From NCBI GenBank assembly GCA_003963145.1, contig RXJJ01000006.1:64621-128620 (forward strand): 64,000 bases of DNA, read 5' to 3'. Below, one piece after another: positions 33,591 through 44,112 of the stretch. Position numbers and translations under genes: made by a program. Every line of letters starts with the position of its first letter. Position 1 is the first letter of the stretch. Under the pieces are notes generated by a model. The model had not been told where the DNA came from, did no database searches, and worked only from the letters and a program-made list of their open reading frames with translations. The stretch comes from Bradyrhizobiaceae bacterium (GTDB lineage: Bacteria > Pseudomonadota > Alphaproteobacteria > Rhizobiales > Xanthobacteraceae).

Positions 33591-34067
33591 ATGAAACGCC
33601 GTCCTTCGACCGAAGCGACTGAAGCCTGGATCCGCCTGATGCGGATCCAGAGTCGCGTGCTCGACGCCGTCGAGCAGGATCTCAAGAAGGCTGGCTTTCC
33701 ACCTCTCGCCTGGTACGACGCGCTGCTCGAATTATCCCGGGCACCGGGCGGCGAACTGCGCCCTGTCGAACTCGAAAAGCAGATGATGCTGCCTCAATAC
33801 TCCACATCTCGCCTGATCGACCGGCTGGTGGATGAAGGGCTCGCCGCGCGGCGGGAGTGCGAAAAGGACAAACGCGGGCTTTTCGTCGAAATCACGGATG
33901 CCGGCCGCGACTTGCAGAAGAAAATGTGGGGCTCATATTCCGCCGCGATCGAGCGTCACATGGGGTCGAAATTGTCCGACGCGGAGGCCATTCAACTGGC
34001 GGCGCTGCTCGACCGTCTCGGGTGTTCGTGCAATCGCGCGCCCAAAGAAATCGCGCCGGCGCGATGA
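33591..34067 (+). CDS. MarR-family transcriptional regulator
   Basis: The 158-residue product has the MarR winged-helix core: LAWYDALLELSRAPGGELRPVELEKQMMLPQYSTSRLIDRLVDEGLAAR (helices with recognition helix QYSTSRLIDRL) and wing ECEKDKRGLFVEITDAGRDLQ. Length is typical. A Cys-rich tail (LGCSCNRAP) could sense redox or thiol state, a guess encouraged by the glutathione-synthesis gene 87 bases downstream. The palindromes upstream suggest autoregulation. Ligand unknown. Confidence 0.9.
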   Translation: MKRRPSTEATEAWIRLMRIQSRVLDAVEQDLKKAGFPPLAWYDALLELSRAPGGELRPVELEKQMMLPQYSTSRLIDRLVDEGLAARRECEKDKRGLFVEITDAGRDLQKKMWGSYSAAIERHMGSKLSDAEAIQLAALLDRLGCSCNRAPKEIAPAR

Positions 34068-34154
34068 TCATGTTCCGTTCACCCGCCAAAGCGGGCCAAT
34101 CGCAACCCGCCCACTCGGGTATGCCTTCCACTAGCATCGTTGATCGGATTTGTT

Positions 34155-35525
34155 ATGGCGCGTGACCAGATCGATATGACGCCGTTGTCGTCGCGCGAGG
34201 AGCTCGTCGGCTGGCTTGAAGCCGGCATCAAGCCGAAATCTGAATTCCGCATTGGCACCGAGCACGAGAAAACGCCCTTTACGCTCAAGGATCATAACCC
34301 TGTGCCGTATGAAGGGACGCGTGGCATTCAGGCGCTGCTCGAAGGTATGAGGCTCTTGCTCGGCTGGGAGCCGATCATGGAAAAGGGTAATATCATCGGG
34401 CTTTACGATGTCACCGGCGGCGGCGCGATTTCGCTCGAGCCGGGCGGACAGTTTGAACTGTCCGGTGCGCCGGTCGAGACGATCCACCAGACCGCATCCG
34501 AACTGATGGCGCATCTGGCGCAGGTGCGCGAAATAGCCGAACCGCTCGGGATCGGCTTTCTCGGGCTTGGCATGACCCCGTCATGGTCGCGCGCACAGAT
34601 GCCGGTCATGCCCAAGGGTCGCTATCGCATCATGACGGACTACATGCCGAAAGTCGGCAAATACGGCCTCGATATGATGTACCGGACCTGCACGGTGCAG
34701 ACCAATCTCGACTTCTGCTCTGAAGCCGACATGGTGAAGAAGCTGCGTGTGTCGGTGGCATTGCAGCCGATTGCGACGGCCTTGTTCGCCAACTCGCCCT
34801 TCACCGAGGGCAAGCCCAATGGCTTCCTGTCATTCCGGGCCGAGATCTGGCGCGATACCGACAATGCGCGCGCGGGCATGATTCCGTGGGCGTTCGAGGA
34901 CGGCATGGGGTTTGAGCGCTGGGTGGACTACGCGCTCGACGTGCCGATGTATTTCGTCAAGCGGGGCGATGACTACATCGACGTCGCCGGTTCGTCATTC
35001 CGCGATTTCTTCGCAGGCAAAAACAGCAAGCTGCCGGGCGAGAAGCCGACTCTGTCGGACTGGTCCAATCATTTGTCCACGCTGTTTCCCGAAGTCCGGC
35101 TCAAGCGCTATCTCGAAATGCGCGGCGCCGATGGCGTGCCGTGGAAACAGCTGCCGTCACTGTCGGCATTCTGGACCGGGCTGCTATACGATGATTGCAG
35201 CCTCGACGCGGCGTGGGACATCGCCAAGCGCTGGAGTGCGGAGCAGCGGCAGGCGATCCGCGACGAGGTGCCGCGCCACGGTTTCAAGACCAGAATTGGC
35301 AACGGCTATTTATACGAAGTCGCCAAGGAGTGTCTGGTACTGGCGCATGCCGGTCTGCGTCACCGCGAAAAAATCGACCATCTCGGCCGTGACGAGACCC
35401 GCTTTCTTGAGCCGCTCGATTGCATTCTCGACAAAGGCCGGACTCCTGCCGAAGAAATGCTTTTGAAATTCAACGGGCCGTGGCGGCACTCTGTTGATCC
35501 GGTCTATGACGAATACGCCTTTTGA
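34155..35525 (+). CDS. gshA: Glutamate-cysteine ligase
   Basis: This 456-residue enzyme makes gamma-glutamylcysteine, the first step of glutathione synthesis. It is of the plant/alphaproteobacterial type: FRIGTEHEKTPF (metal-binding Glu residues), GGGAISLEPGGQFELSGAP, GLGMTPSW, MYRTCTVQTNLDF (redox-relevant Cys), FANSPFTEGKPNGFLSFRAEIW and AFWTGLLYDD. The ATG at 34155 is preferred to a TTG at 34140. It follows the MarR gene on the same strand. gshB is not in the window. Confidence 0.94.
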   Translation: MARDQIDMTPLSSREELVGWLEAGIKPKSEFRIGTEHEKTPFTLKDHNPVPYEGTRGIQALLEGMRLLLGWEPIMEKGNIIGLYDVTGGGAISLEPGGQFELSGAPVETIHQTASELMAHLAQVREIAEPLGIGFLGLGMTPSWSRAQMPVMPKGRYRIMTDYMPKVGKYGLDMMYRTCTVQTNLDFCSEADMVKKLRVSVALQPIATALFANSPFTEGKPNGFLSFRAEIWRDTDNARAGMIPWAFEDGMGFERWVDYALDVPMYFVKRGDDYIDVAGSSFRDFFAGKNSKLPGEKPTLSDWSNHLSTLFPEVRLKRYLEMRGADGVPWKQLPSLSAFWTGLLYDDCSLDAAWDIAKRWSAEQRQAIRDEVPRHGFKTRIGNGYLYEVAKECLVLAHAGLRHREKIDHLGRDETRFLEPLDCILDKGRTPAEEMLLKFNGPWRHSVDPVYDEYAF

Positions 35526-35695
35526 TATTTTGCTTTTGTGACGCGGCCTGTCACACTCGACTTCAAGAAACCTTGCTTCAAGGAAACTTGTTCCAAATTC
35601 ATCCGCCGTTCATCGGCCATACAGGATGGCGTCTGTTCAATGAGACGTTCAGGCTGCCCGATCGCTTCTTCTGAACCGACAGGAAAATTCCGCGC

Positions 35696-36313
35696 ATGTC
35701 CGGCTTCTTGAAAACATGTGCCGTTTCGACGTGGGTTATTTCGACATCGGCTATTTCGACATGGGCTATTTCGACATGTAGCTTCGGATGCGCGGCCCTG
35801 ATCGCATTCATGCTGTTTTGTGTGTCGCCATCGCCGGCTGCGGCGCAGGCGAATTTCGACAGGCCCGGTGGTGATTACTCGCACGCAGAACTGCCATCCG
35901 GTGATCCGGCCGCATGTGCGCTGATGTGCGAGCGCGACCGCAAATGCCGCGCCTGGAGTTTCAGCTATCCGACCGGCAATGAAAGCGGCGTGTGCTGGCT
36001 GAAAGGCAGCATTCCATCGCGCGTGGCGAACGATTGCTGCATCTCGGGCGTTCGCGGCGCAGGCGTGGTCGAACCGCGCACGCGCAAGCTCGAGATTGCC
36101 ACCGACCGTCCCGGCGGCGATTACCGCAATATCGTCGTCAAGGAAGAGAGTGACGGCGGCGAGTGCAAGGCGGCCTGCGAAGCCGACAACAAATGCAGGG
36201 CGTGGACGTATGCGCGGCCGGGCTATGCCGGACAGGAGGCGCGCTGCTTTCTGAAGGACCACGTCAAGCCGCCGCGCCGCAAGCCCGGGTTCATCTCGGG
36301 CGTGGTGCGCTGA
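35696..36313 (+). CDS. Exported protein with two PAN/Apple domains
   Basis: The 205-residue product has an N-terminal region ending in a signal-like segment (GCAALIAFMLFCVSPSPAAAQA), then two similar PAN-type domains of about 65 residues, each beginning FDRPGGDYSHAEL or TDRPGGDYRNIVV and containing four or more cysteines (CALMCERDRKCRAWSF; CKAACEADNKCRAWTYA). PAN domains bind proteins or glycans. The first 30 residues are encoded partly by 15-bp tandem repeats (35724-35781) and give STW(V/A)ISTxAIST, an odd leader. The ATG used is the first available; the only other Met is inside the hydrophobic segment. Confidence 0.8.
   Translation: MSGFLKTCAVSTWVISTSAISTWAISTCSFGCAALIAFMLFCVSPSPAAAQANFDRPGGDYSHAELPSGDPAACALMCERDRKCRAWSFSYPTGNESGVCWLKGSIPSRVANDCCISGVRGAGVVEPRTRKLEIATDRPGGDYRNIVVKEESDGGECKAACEADNKCRAWTYARPGYAGQEARCFLKDHVKPPRRKPGFISGVVR
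35724..35781 (+). repeat. 15-bp tandem repeat, about 3.7 copies
   Basis: Units TTTCGACGTGGGTTA, TTTCGACATCGGCTA, TTTCGACATGGGCTA and a partial TTTCGACATG. The 15-base unit is a multiple of three, so copy-number changes keep the PAN-protein frame and insert five residues each. Confidence 0.85.
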
Positions 36314-36337
36314 GGCCTAATTGATCCGATTCGAATC

Positions 36338-37126
36338 TTACTGAACCGACGTGAAGGTGCGCGCCAGCCGCAGCCCCGACAGCCACGTCCACAGCGGCTG
36401 CTTTTTCACGGCGAAATCCCACGAGCCGACAATGGTATCGACGCGACCGACGAGATTTTCGACCGGCAGAAGGCCGACGCCGCCTTCCGCCACCGCCACG
36501 CGGCTGTCGGCGGAATTGTCGCGGTTGTCGCCCATCACGAACAGATGGCCGGCCGGCACCGTTACCTCAGCCGTATCGTCGAGCGCGCCATGGGTCCGCA
36601 GCTTGAAAACGGTGTGCGTGCGGCTGTCGCCCGGCAGCGTTTCGGCATAGCGCGCGGCGGTGTTGCCGAGACCCGATTCATCTTCGGCGCGGCCATAGCC
36701 ATCGGCCTTGAGCTGGGCCGGCTTGCCGTTGATCCACAGATGTCCGGCGCGCATTTGCACGCGGTCGCCTGGAAGTCCGACAACGCGCTTCACCCAGGCC
36801 TGCGAGGTATCGCCGGGCCAGCGGAAGACAACGACGTCGCCGCGCACGGGAAGTTTGCCGAACAGGCGGCTGCTTGCAGGTAATGCAACATTCACAGGCA
36901 CCGAGGCTGTGCTGTAGCCGTAAGGATATTTCGAAGCCAGCAGCGCGTCGCCGATCAGAAGTGTCGGCTCCATCGAAGCCGACGGCACGTAAAACGGCTC
37001 GGCCAGCGCGCCCTTGGCAACCATTACCACCAGAAACGCGGCGAGAATTTCGCCGATCGACCGCGTCCAGGAGCGCGGGGCTTTTTTGGCGTCCTCCTGC
37101 TTTGACGCGCCGGTTTGTTCGCTCAT
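36338..37126 (-). CDS. lepB: Signal peptidase I
   Basis: Signal peptidase I removes signal peptides from exported proteins at the periplasmic face of the inner membrane. The 262-residue product has one membrane segment (IGEILAAFLVVMVAKGALAEPF), the nucleophile Ser in YVPSASMEPTLLIGD, and the general-base Lys in WVKRVVGLPGDRV, followed by GDNRDNSADSR (box E). The ATG at 37126 (MSEQTGAS) gives the usual length; the frame extends to 37267 without homology. tldD starts upstream on the same strand with a gap of 25 bases, so a shared transcript is likely. Confidence 0.95.
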   Translation of the reverse strand: MSEQTGASKQEDAKKAPRSWTRSIGEILAAFLVVMVAKGALAEPFYVPSASMEPTLLIGDALLASKYPYGYSTASVPVNVALPASSRLFGKLPVRGDVVVFRWPGDTSQAWVKRVVGLPGDRVQMRAGHLWINGKPAQLKADGYGRAEDESGLGNTAARYAETLPGDSRTHTVFKLRTHGALDDTAEVTVPAGHLFVMGDNRDNSADSRVAVAEGGVGLLPVENLVGRVDTIVGSWDFAVKKQPLWTWLSGLRLARTFTSVQ

Positions 37127-37151
37127 ATCCGTCTGCTCAAGTTTGCCCTGT

Positions 37152-38594
37152 TCATGCGCCGGTGCCTCCGACCGTGATCTGGTCCATGCGCAGCGTCGGC
37201 TGACCAACGCCGACCGGCACGCCCTGGCCGTTCTTGCCGCAGGTGCCGATGCCCGCATCCAGCTCAAGATCGTTCCCGATCATGGAGATTCGATGGAGAT
37301 CGGTGGGGCCGTTGCCGATCAGCATGGCGCCCTTGAGCGGCGCACCGAGCCTGCCGTTCTCGATTTTATAGGCCTCGGTACACTGAAACACGTATTTACC
37401 CGAGGTAATGTCCACCTGACCGCCGCCAAAATTGGCCGCGTAAATGCCATTTTTGACCGAGGCGATGATTTCGGCCGGATCGTGCCCGCCCGCCAGCATG
37501 TAGGTGTTGGTCATGCGCGGCATCGGCACATGGGCATAGCTTTCGCGGCGTCCGTTGCCGGTCGGCTTCATGTTCATCAGTCGCGCGTTCTGCCGGTCCT
37601 GCATGTAGCCGACGAGCTTGCCGTCCTCGATCAGGACGGTGCGGCTGGTTGGTGTGCCCTCGTCATCGATCGACAGCGAGCCGCGCCGCGAGGCAATGGT
37701 GCCGTCATCGACCACGGTCACGCCCTTTGCAGCGACCTGCTGGCCCATCAGACCTGCGAAGGCCGAGGTCTGCTTGCGGTTGAAATCGCCTTCGAGGCCA
37801 TGGCCGACCGCTTCATGAAGCATCACGCCCGGCCAGCCGGGGCCAAGCACCACGTCCATCTCGCCGGCTGGGGCAGGGACCGATTCCAGATTGATCATCG
37901 CCTGCCGGATCGCGCCATCGGCGGCGGCGCGCCAGGCCTTGGTCTCGATGAAGCGGGCGTAGCCCTCGCGGCCGCCATAGCCGTGGCTGCCGGTTTCCTG
38001 CCGGTCGCCCTGTCCGGCGACGACGGAGACATTGATGCGGACCAGCGGGCGAATATCCCGGTAGCTCTCGCCATCCGGGCGTAGAATTTCGACGACCTGC
38101 CAGGTCGCTCCGAGCGACACCGACACCTGCCGCACGCGGGGATCTTTTTCGCGCACATAGGCGTCGATTTCAGCCAGCAGCTTCACTTTGGCTTCGAATG
38201 CGGGTCCGTCGAGCGGGTTCTCGTCACCATAAAGGCGAACGTTGGTGTGGGGCGGCGCAGCCGCGAAGGTGCCGGCATAGCCGCCACGCACCGCGTGAAC
38301 AGCGTCGGCGGACCGAATCAGCGCCGGCAGGGATACGTCGGACGAGTGCGCATAACCGACTGCATCGTTCTTGACCGCACGCAGTCCGAAGCCTTGCGCG
38401 GTGTCATAGGTCGCCTGTTTCAACCGGCCATTGTCGAAGGCGAGCCCTTCGGACTGCCGGTATTCCATGAACAATTCGCCGTCGTCCGCGCCTGCAAGGC
38501 CGCGCACGATCTCCTTGCGTACGTCGTCGCGGTCCAGCCCCGCGCGCTCGATGAGGGATGCGGTGGCGGAAAGGTCGGCAGGGGGATGGCTCAT
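37152..38594 (-). CDS. tldD: TldD-family zinc metalloprotease
   Basis: TldD pairs with TldE/PmbA in E. coli to degrade unfolded peptides and process peptide antibiotics such as microcin B17. The 480-residue product carries the active-site HEAVGHGLEGD at residues 260-265 and the family blocks DDEGTPTSRTVLIEDG, GNGRRESYAHVPMPRMTN and GGGQVDITSGKYVFQ, plus the terminal Cys in GIGTCGKNGQ, thought to be a zinc ligand. TldE is not in the window. It precedes lepB on the same strand. Confidence 0.95.
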   Translation of the reverse strand: MSHPPADLSATASLIERAGLDRDDVRKEIVRGLAGADDGELFMEYRQSEGLAFDNGRLKQATYDTAQGFGLRAVKNDAVGYAHSSDVSLPALIRSADAVHAVRGGYAGTFAAAPPHTNVRLYGDENPLDGPAFEAKVKLLAEIDAYVREKDPRVRQVSVSLGATWQVVEILRPDGESYRDIRPLVRINVSVVAGQGDRQETGSHGYGGREGYARFIETKAWRAAADGAIRQAMINLESVPAPAGEMDVVLGPGWPGVMLHEAVGHGLEGDFNRKQTSAFAGLMGQQVAAKGVTVVDDGTIASRRGSLSIDDEGTPTSRTVLIEDGKLVGYMQDRQNARLMNMKPTGNGRRESYAHVPMPRMTNTYMLAGGHDPAEIIASVKNGIYAANFGGGQVDITSGKYVFQCTEAYKIENGRLGAPLKGAMLIGNGPTDLHRISMIGNDLELDAGIGTCGKNGQGVPVGVGQPTLRMDQITVGGTGA

Positions 38595-38682
38595 GGAAAC
38601 TCCGAAGAACGGCGGAACGGCTCATCCGAAAGATAGGCACGATGACGCGCAAGAACGAGGGTCGATCCGGAGACCGTCCTGC

Positions 38683-39216
38683 TCAGGGCAGCTTGACGTA
38701 TCCGTCGCCCAGGCCCTTGAGGCTGAGCGGAAAGCCGATGCCTTCCTCCGGAGTCTCGAAAATAATGAAAGTTGCGGTTTTAGCGGTTTTCAACTGGTTC
38801 AGCAGGTTGTCGTCCATGACGATTTCGGCGACACAGCCGTTCGGCAGACAGCGCACGAAACCGGCCCGGCCGACATCCTTGTCGTCGAGCTTGAGCCCAA
38901 GCCCCGATGGCAGCAGCACGCCGAGCGGCGCAACCACGCGCATCAGCTTGTTCTTCTGGTCGGCGGTCTTGAGAATGATAACGGTCAGTCCCGCGTTGGA
39001 CCGGTCTTCCGCGACCACGCTCTGGATCAGGGCACATTGCTCGGCCTGCGCGCCCGCGGGTGTGTCGCAGCGCACCTGCCAGTCGCCGTAAACCCCTTTC
39101 ACCGCGCCCTGAGCGGCGGCAGGCGTGGCCGTCCCCATCCACAACCCGGCCGCCATGATGCACATGGCCATGATCGTCGCCAAAGCCGGGGCCGGAAACC
39201 TGAAAAATCTCGTCAT
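38683..39216 (-). CDS. Invasion-associated locus B (IalB) family protein
   Basis: The 177-residue product has a signal peptide (LATIMAMCIMAAGLWMGTATPAAAQG) and the IalB-family domain: VYGDWQVRCDTP, EQCALIQSV, LTVIILKTADQKNKLMRVVAPLGVLLPSGLGLKLD and FVRCLPNGCVAEI, with paired cysteines expected to form disulfides. Named after a Bartonella factor, the family is widespread in free-living rhizobia, where its role is undefined. The start at MTRFFRF gives a compact signal peptide; a frame extends to 39246. Confidence 0.9.
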   Translation of the reverse strand: MTRFFRFPAPALATIMAMCIMAAGLWMGTATPAAAQGAVKGVYGDWQVRCDTPAGAQAEQCALIQSVVAEDRSNAGLTVIILKTADQKNKLMRVVAPLGVLLPSGLGLKLDDKDVGRAGFVRCLPNGCVAEIVMDDNLLNQLKTAKTATFIIFETPEEGIGFPLSLKGLGDGYVKLP

Positions 39217-39673
39217 GTGTCTTTCGGGAACGCCAAAATGGTCCATCGGGTCGATCCTTCAATATTCGTCCCGTAAAATGGACTGATACGGCAATGACGG
39301 CGGCTTGAGGGCGGCCTTTCGACCGGGATGGGACCGTCTGCGCGACGAATCCGGGCCCTTTCGCCAGCCTGCCTTGTGGGTACATCCGGAAATTGAAGTG
39401 TCAAGCGTTTGTCGATTTCCCACAGGGAGCCAATTTATGCCTTTCCGGAGGGGATTTGGACAATTGTGTCCCGACATCACGTGCATTGCGGTAGGCATCG
39501 AATTATGGTTTGAGAAACAGGAATTCGACGCGTTCTAATTGCGCGGGCCCGGCCGGGACGGGGAGCTTCGGAACGGCAGCCAAGGTCCGCCGCCCGGCGG
39601 ATCGCCGGCATGGGGAACGCGGAATAAATAAAGGTCGCAAGACCGCAGGATACAGGGACAGGAGCTGAGCGGC
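39217..39673. other. Intergenic region between ialB and coxB
   Basis: 457 bases with no supported gene. A 33-codon plus-strand frame (39437-39538, MPFRRGFGQLCP) is present but has no recognisable features. The divergent promoters of ialB and the oxidase operon must lie here; no clear -35/-10 pair or FixK/FNR-type palindrome stands out by eye. Confidence 0.5.
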
Positions 39674-40516
39674 ATGAAGATGTCGAGGGGCCGGATAAGC
39701 CACCGGATTTTGGGATTTGCCGCAGCCGTAGCTACGTTGACTGCCGCCGGGACCGCCCGTGCCGACGTTATGGGACAACCGTCCCCATGGGAGCACAGGC
39801 TGCAGGCAGCGGCGACGCCGGTGATGGAACACATCACCTCGTTTCACAACTTGCTGCTCTGGATCATTTCCGGGATCGTGCTGTTTGTGCTGGCCCTCCT
39901 GATCATCGTGGTTGTGAAGTTCAACGCCAGGAACAATCCCGTTCCCTCCAAGACCACGCACAACACGCTGATCGAAGTGGCATGGACGATCATTCCCGTG
40001 CTGATCCTGGTCGGCATCGCGGTGCCTTCGTTCCGCCTGCTCTTTCAGGAGCTCGACATTCCGAAGGCCGATCTTACCATCAAGGCCACCGGCAAGCAGT
40101 GGTACTGGAGCTACGCCTATCCGGATAACGGCAAATTCGAGTTCGATTCGCTGCTCGCCACCGACAAGCAGCCCCGCCTGCTTGCCGTCGACAACGAGAT
40201 TGTGGTGCCGGTGAACAAGGTCATTCGCGTGCAGGTCACGGGAGCCGACGTCATCCACTCCTTCGCCGTTCCTTCGTTCGGCATCAAGATCGACGCCGTG
40301 CCGGGACGCCTCAACGAAACCTGGTTCAAGGCGACCCACACCGGCATGTTTTACGGCCAGTGTTCGGAATTGTGCGGCAAGGATCACGCCTATATGCCGA
40401 TCGCGGTTCGCGTCGTGAGCGACGACGAATTCGCGACCTGGGTCGAGGGTGCGAAGAAGAAGTTCGCATCCAATCCGGACAGATCGTTTGCCTCTGTCGG
40501 AGCTGCCGCACAGTAA
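39674..40516 (+). CDS. coxB: Cytochrome c oxidase subunit II
   Basis: Subunit II accepts electrons from cytochrome c through its binuclear CuA centre. The 280-residue product has a signal peptide (RILGFAAAVATLTAAGTARA), two membrane helices (TSFHNLLLWIISGIVLFVLALLIIVV; TLIEVAWTIIPVLILVGIAVPSF) and the periplasmic cupredoxin domain, with DVIHSFAVPSFGIKIDAVPG and the CuA ligands in FYGQCSELCGKDHAYMPI. KQWYWSYAYPD is the aromatic electron-entry patch. AGGAG precedes the ATG. It is the first gene of the aa3-oxidase operon. Confidence 0.97.
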   Translation: MKMSRGRISHRILGFAAAVATLTAAGTARADVMGQPSPWEHRLQAAATPVMEHITSFHNLLLWIISGIVLFVLALLIIVVVKFNARNNPVPSKTTHNTLIEVAWTIIPVLILVGIAVPSFRLLFQELDIPKADLTIKATGKQWYWSYAYPDNGKFEFDSLLATDKQPRLLAVDNEIVVPVNKVIRVQVTGADVIHSFAVPSFGIKIDAVPGRLNETWFKATHTGMFYGQCSELCGKDHAYMPIAVRVVSDDEFATWVEGAKKKFASNPDRSFASVGAAAQ

Positions 40517-40572
40517 GCTGGCGGGCGCGTTACGCCTATAAGGATACGGGACTGCAAGGTTCAAAGGATTAG

Positions 40573-42198
<1,626 letters not shown>

Positions 42199-42261
42199 GG
42201 GCGCAGCGAAGGAACGATCGGGGATTAAAGGCATCCGCCACGGTCGCAAGGCCGGTGGCGG

Positions 42262-43236
42262 GTGAATGTCGAAGAACAGGTAAGAGCGAGTTCAGACTTG
42301 TCGGTTGTCGAACACCACGCAGTCGATCTGGCGCCCCGCATTTCAGAAGCGGGAGTTGCCGATTACATCGCGCTGCTCAAGCCGCGGGTGATGTCGCTGG
42401 TGGTGTTCACCGCGCTGGTCGGTCTTGCGATCGCGCCGGTCCATTTTCATCCGGTGCTCGCCATTACGACCATTCTTTGCATCGCGGTCGGTGGCGGCGC
42501 TTCCGGCGCAATGAACATGGCCCTTGAAGGCGACATCGATGTTTTGATGTCGCGCACCGCCAATCGCCCGATTCCGCGCGGGCGCATCGCCGCCGGCGAA
42601 GCGCTGGCCTTTGGCCTGACGCTGGCCTTCTTCTCCGTGATGACGCTTGGCATTCTGGTGAACTGGTTGGCCGGCGCGCTGCTCGCTTTCACCATCTTCT
42701 TCTACGTCGTGATTTACACGATGTGGCTGAAGCGCTGGACCGCGCAGAACATCGTGATCGGCGGCGCCGCTGGCGCGCTGCCGCCGGTGGTGGCGTGGGC
42801 CGCTGCGACCGGATCGCTGTCGCCCGAGCCAGTCATTCTGTTTCTGATCATCTTCCTGTGGACGCCGCCGCACTTCTGGGCGCTGGCGCTGTTCCGCACC
42901 GACGATTACAAGCGCGCAAATGTACCGATGTTGCCGAACGTCGCCGGCCCGGACGCGACGCGGCTCCAGATTCTGCTCTACACCGTCGTGCTCGTCAGCG
43001 TCGCCGCCGCGCCATGGCCACTCGGCTATTTCGACGCGGTCTACGGCGTGACCTCCCTTGTTCTCGGCGCGATCATGCTCGCGCTGGCGGTGAACGTGTA
43101 TCGCCGCCGAACCGGCGCCGAGGCCAACCGCGCAACCCGCGCGCTGTTCAAGTTTTCGATCCTTTATCTGTTCATGCTGTTTGCCGTTTTGCTGCTCGAA
43201 GTCATGGCGTCCGCGCTCGCGCGGGCCATCTGGTAG
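42262..43236 (+). CDS. ctaB: Protoheme IX farnesyltransferase
   Basis: CtaB adds a farnesyl group to haem b, making haem O on the way to haem a. The 324-residue product has about nine membrane helices of the UbiA superfamily, with [23 protein letters not shown] (Asp-rich motif I), [17 protein letters not shown] and [23 protein letters not shown] (motif II). A GTG start is used at 42262. It lies in the coxBA-ctaB order usual in alphaproteobacteria. ctaA is not present in the window. Confidence 0.95.
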   Translation: MNVEEQVRASSDLSVVEHHAVDLAPRISEAGVADYIALLKPRVMSLVVFTALVGLAIAPVHFHPVLAITTILCIAVGGGASGAMNMALEGDIDVLMSRTANRPIPRGRIAAGEALAFGLTLAFFSVMTLGILVNWLAGALLAFTIFFYVVIYTMWLKRWTAQNIVIGGAAGALPPVVAWAAATGSLSPEPVILFLIIFLWTPPHFWALALFRTDDYKRANVPMLPNVAGPDATRLQILLYTVVLVSVAAAPWPLGYFDAVYGVTSLVLGAIMLALAVNVYRRRTGAEANRATRALFKFSILYLFMLFAVLLLEVMASALARAIW

Positions 43237-43253
43237 GTGCAAAGGTGAGCGTG

Positions 43254-43418
43254 ATGGATAACAACGAACAGCTTCCCGGCATCGTTCTGACGCCGGAACA
43301 GAAAAAGCGGCAGCGCGAGCGCTCGATCGCGATCGCTCTGGCGCTGGGCGTTCTGGTGATCCTGTTTTTCGCCGTGACCCTTGTGAAGGGACCGGCGGTT
43401 CTGGTCCGGCCGATCTGA
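43254..43418 (+). CDS. Small CoxF-like membrane protein
   Basis: The 54-residue product ([22 protein letters not shown], then [22 protein letters not shown]) has one membrane helix and a short periplasmic tail. It lies between ctaB and ctaG, the place of the CoxF-type or Cox20-like small proteins annotated in rhizobial oxidase operons. It is hidden within a longer overlapping frame. ATG at 43254 or GTG at 43245 may be the start; the stop is one base before the ctaG ATG. A role in oxidase assembly is inferred from position. Confidence 0.8.
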   Translation: MDNNEQLPGIVLTPEQKKRQRERSIAIALALGVLVILFFAVTLVKGPAVLVRPI

Positions 43419-43419
43419 C

Positions 43420-44046
43420 ATGAGCGAGAACGACAAACAGGGAAGACAAAAGATCAGCCGCAAGCCGCGCGTCTCGCGCGATGTGATGGTTGCGTCGATC
43501 TGCGGTTTCGTTGTCGCGCTGATGGTGGGCGCGTCCTACGCCGCTGTGCCGTTCTATAACTGGTTCTGCCGTACCACCGGGTTCAATGGCACCACGCAGG
43601 TTGCGACCTCGTTGCCTTCGTCGACGCTGGATCGCACCATCGAGGTGCGGTTCGATTCGAATGTCAGTGGCGGGTTGCCGTGGAAGTTCGAACCCGAGCA
43701 GAATTCCGTCAAGGTCAAGCTCGGCGAAGTCGTCACCGTATACTACAACGTCATCAACCAGTCCGCGCGGACGACGACAGGGCAGGCCGCGTATAATGTC
43801 GCGCCGCTGAATGTCGGATCCTACTTCCAGAAGATCAACTGCTTCTGCTTCACCGAGCAGACCATGGCTCCCGGTGAAAAGCGCGAAATGGCGGTCGTGT
43901 TCTACGTCGATCCTCTGCTGGTCAAGGATTCGGACAACGACACGTTGAAGACGATTACCTTGTCCTACACATTTTATCCCGTACGCGATCCCGAACCGAA
44001 GCCGCTCGCAGCTTCGGAGCCGGATGGACGTAAGGGAAGCCTATGA
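43420..44046 (+). CDS. ctaG: Cytochrome c oxidase assembly protein CtaG/Cox11
   Basis: Cox11 delivers copper to the CuB site of subunit I. The 208-residue product has one membrane anchor ([29 protein letters not shown]) and a periplasmic Ig-like domain with [42 protein letters not shown] (copper-binding CFCF) and [21 protein letters not shown]. The Cys in [11 protein letters not shown] is conserved. It is one base downstream of the CoxF-like gene. Confidence 0.96.
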   Translation: MSENDKQGRQKISRKPRVSRDVMVASICGFVVALMVGASYAAVPFYNWFCRTTGFNGTTQVATSLPSSTLDRTIEVRFDSNVSGGLPWKFEPEQNSVKVKLGEVVTVYYNVINQSARTTTGQAAYNVAPLNVGSYFQKINCFCFTEQTMAPGEKREMAVVFYVDPLLVKDSDNDTLKTITLSYTFYPVRDPEPKPLAASEPDGRKGSL

Positions 44047-44112
44047 GACTGCAATTGACTGACTGGGGAATTGGCGAGGGCCGGGACGCCGGCATCGCAA
44101 CGGAGAATCGCA

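Noticed and set aside
35504..36262. 252-codon minus-strand frame with HVEIAHVEIADVEI repeats
   Set aside because: The peptide repeat comes from the 15-bp DNA repeats read backwards; the plus strand has two PAN domains with conserved cysteines.
37014..38084. Long plus-strand frame of 356 codons
   Set aside because: Antisense to tldD and lepB, whose motifs are unmistakable; long antisense frames are expected in GC-rich DNA.
39437..39538. 33-codon frame between ialB and coxB
   Set aside because: No ribosome site at good spacing, no recognisable features and no way to show conservation by eye.
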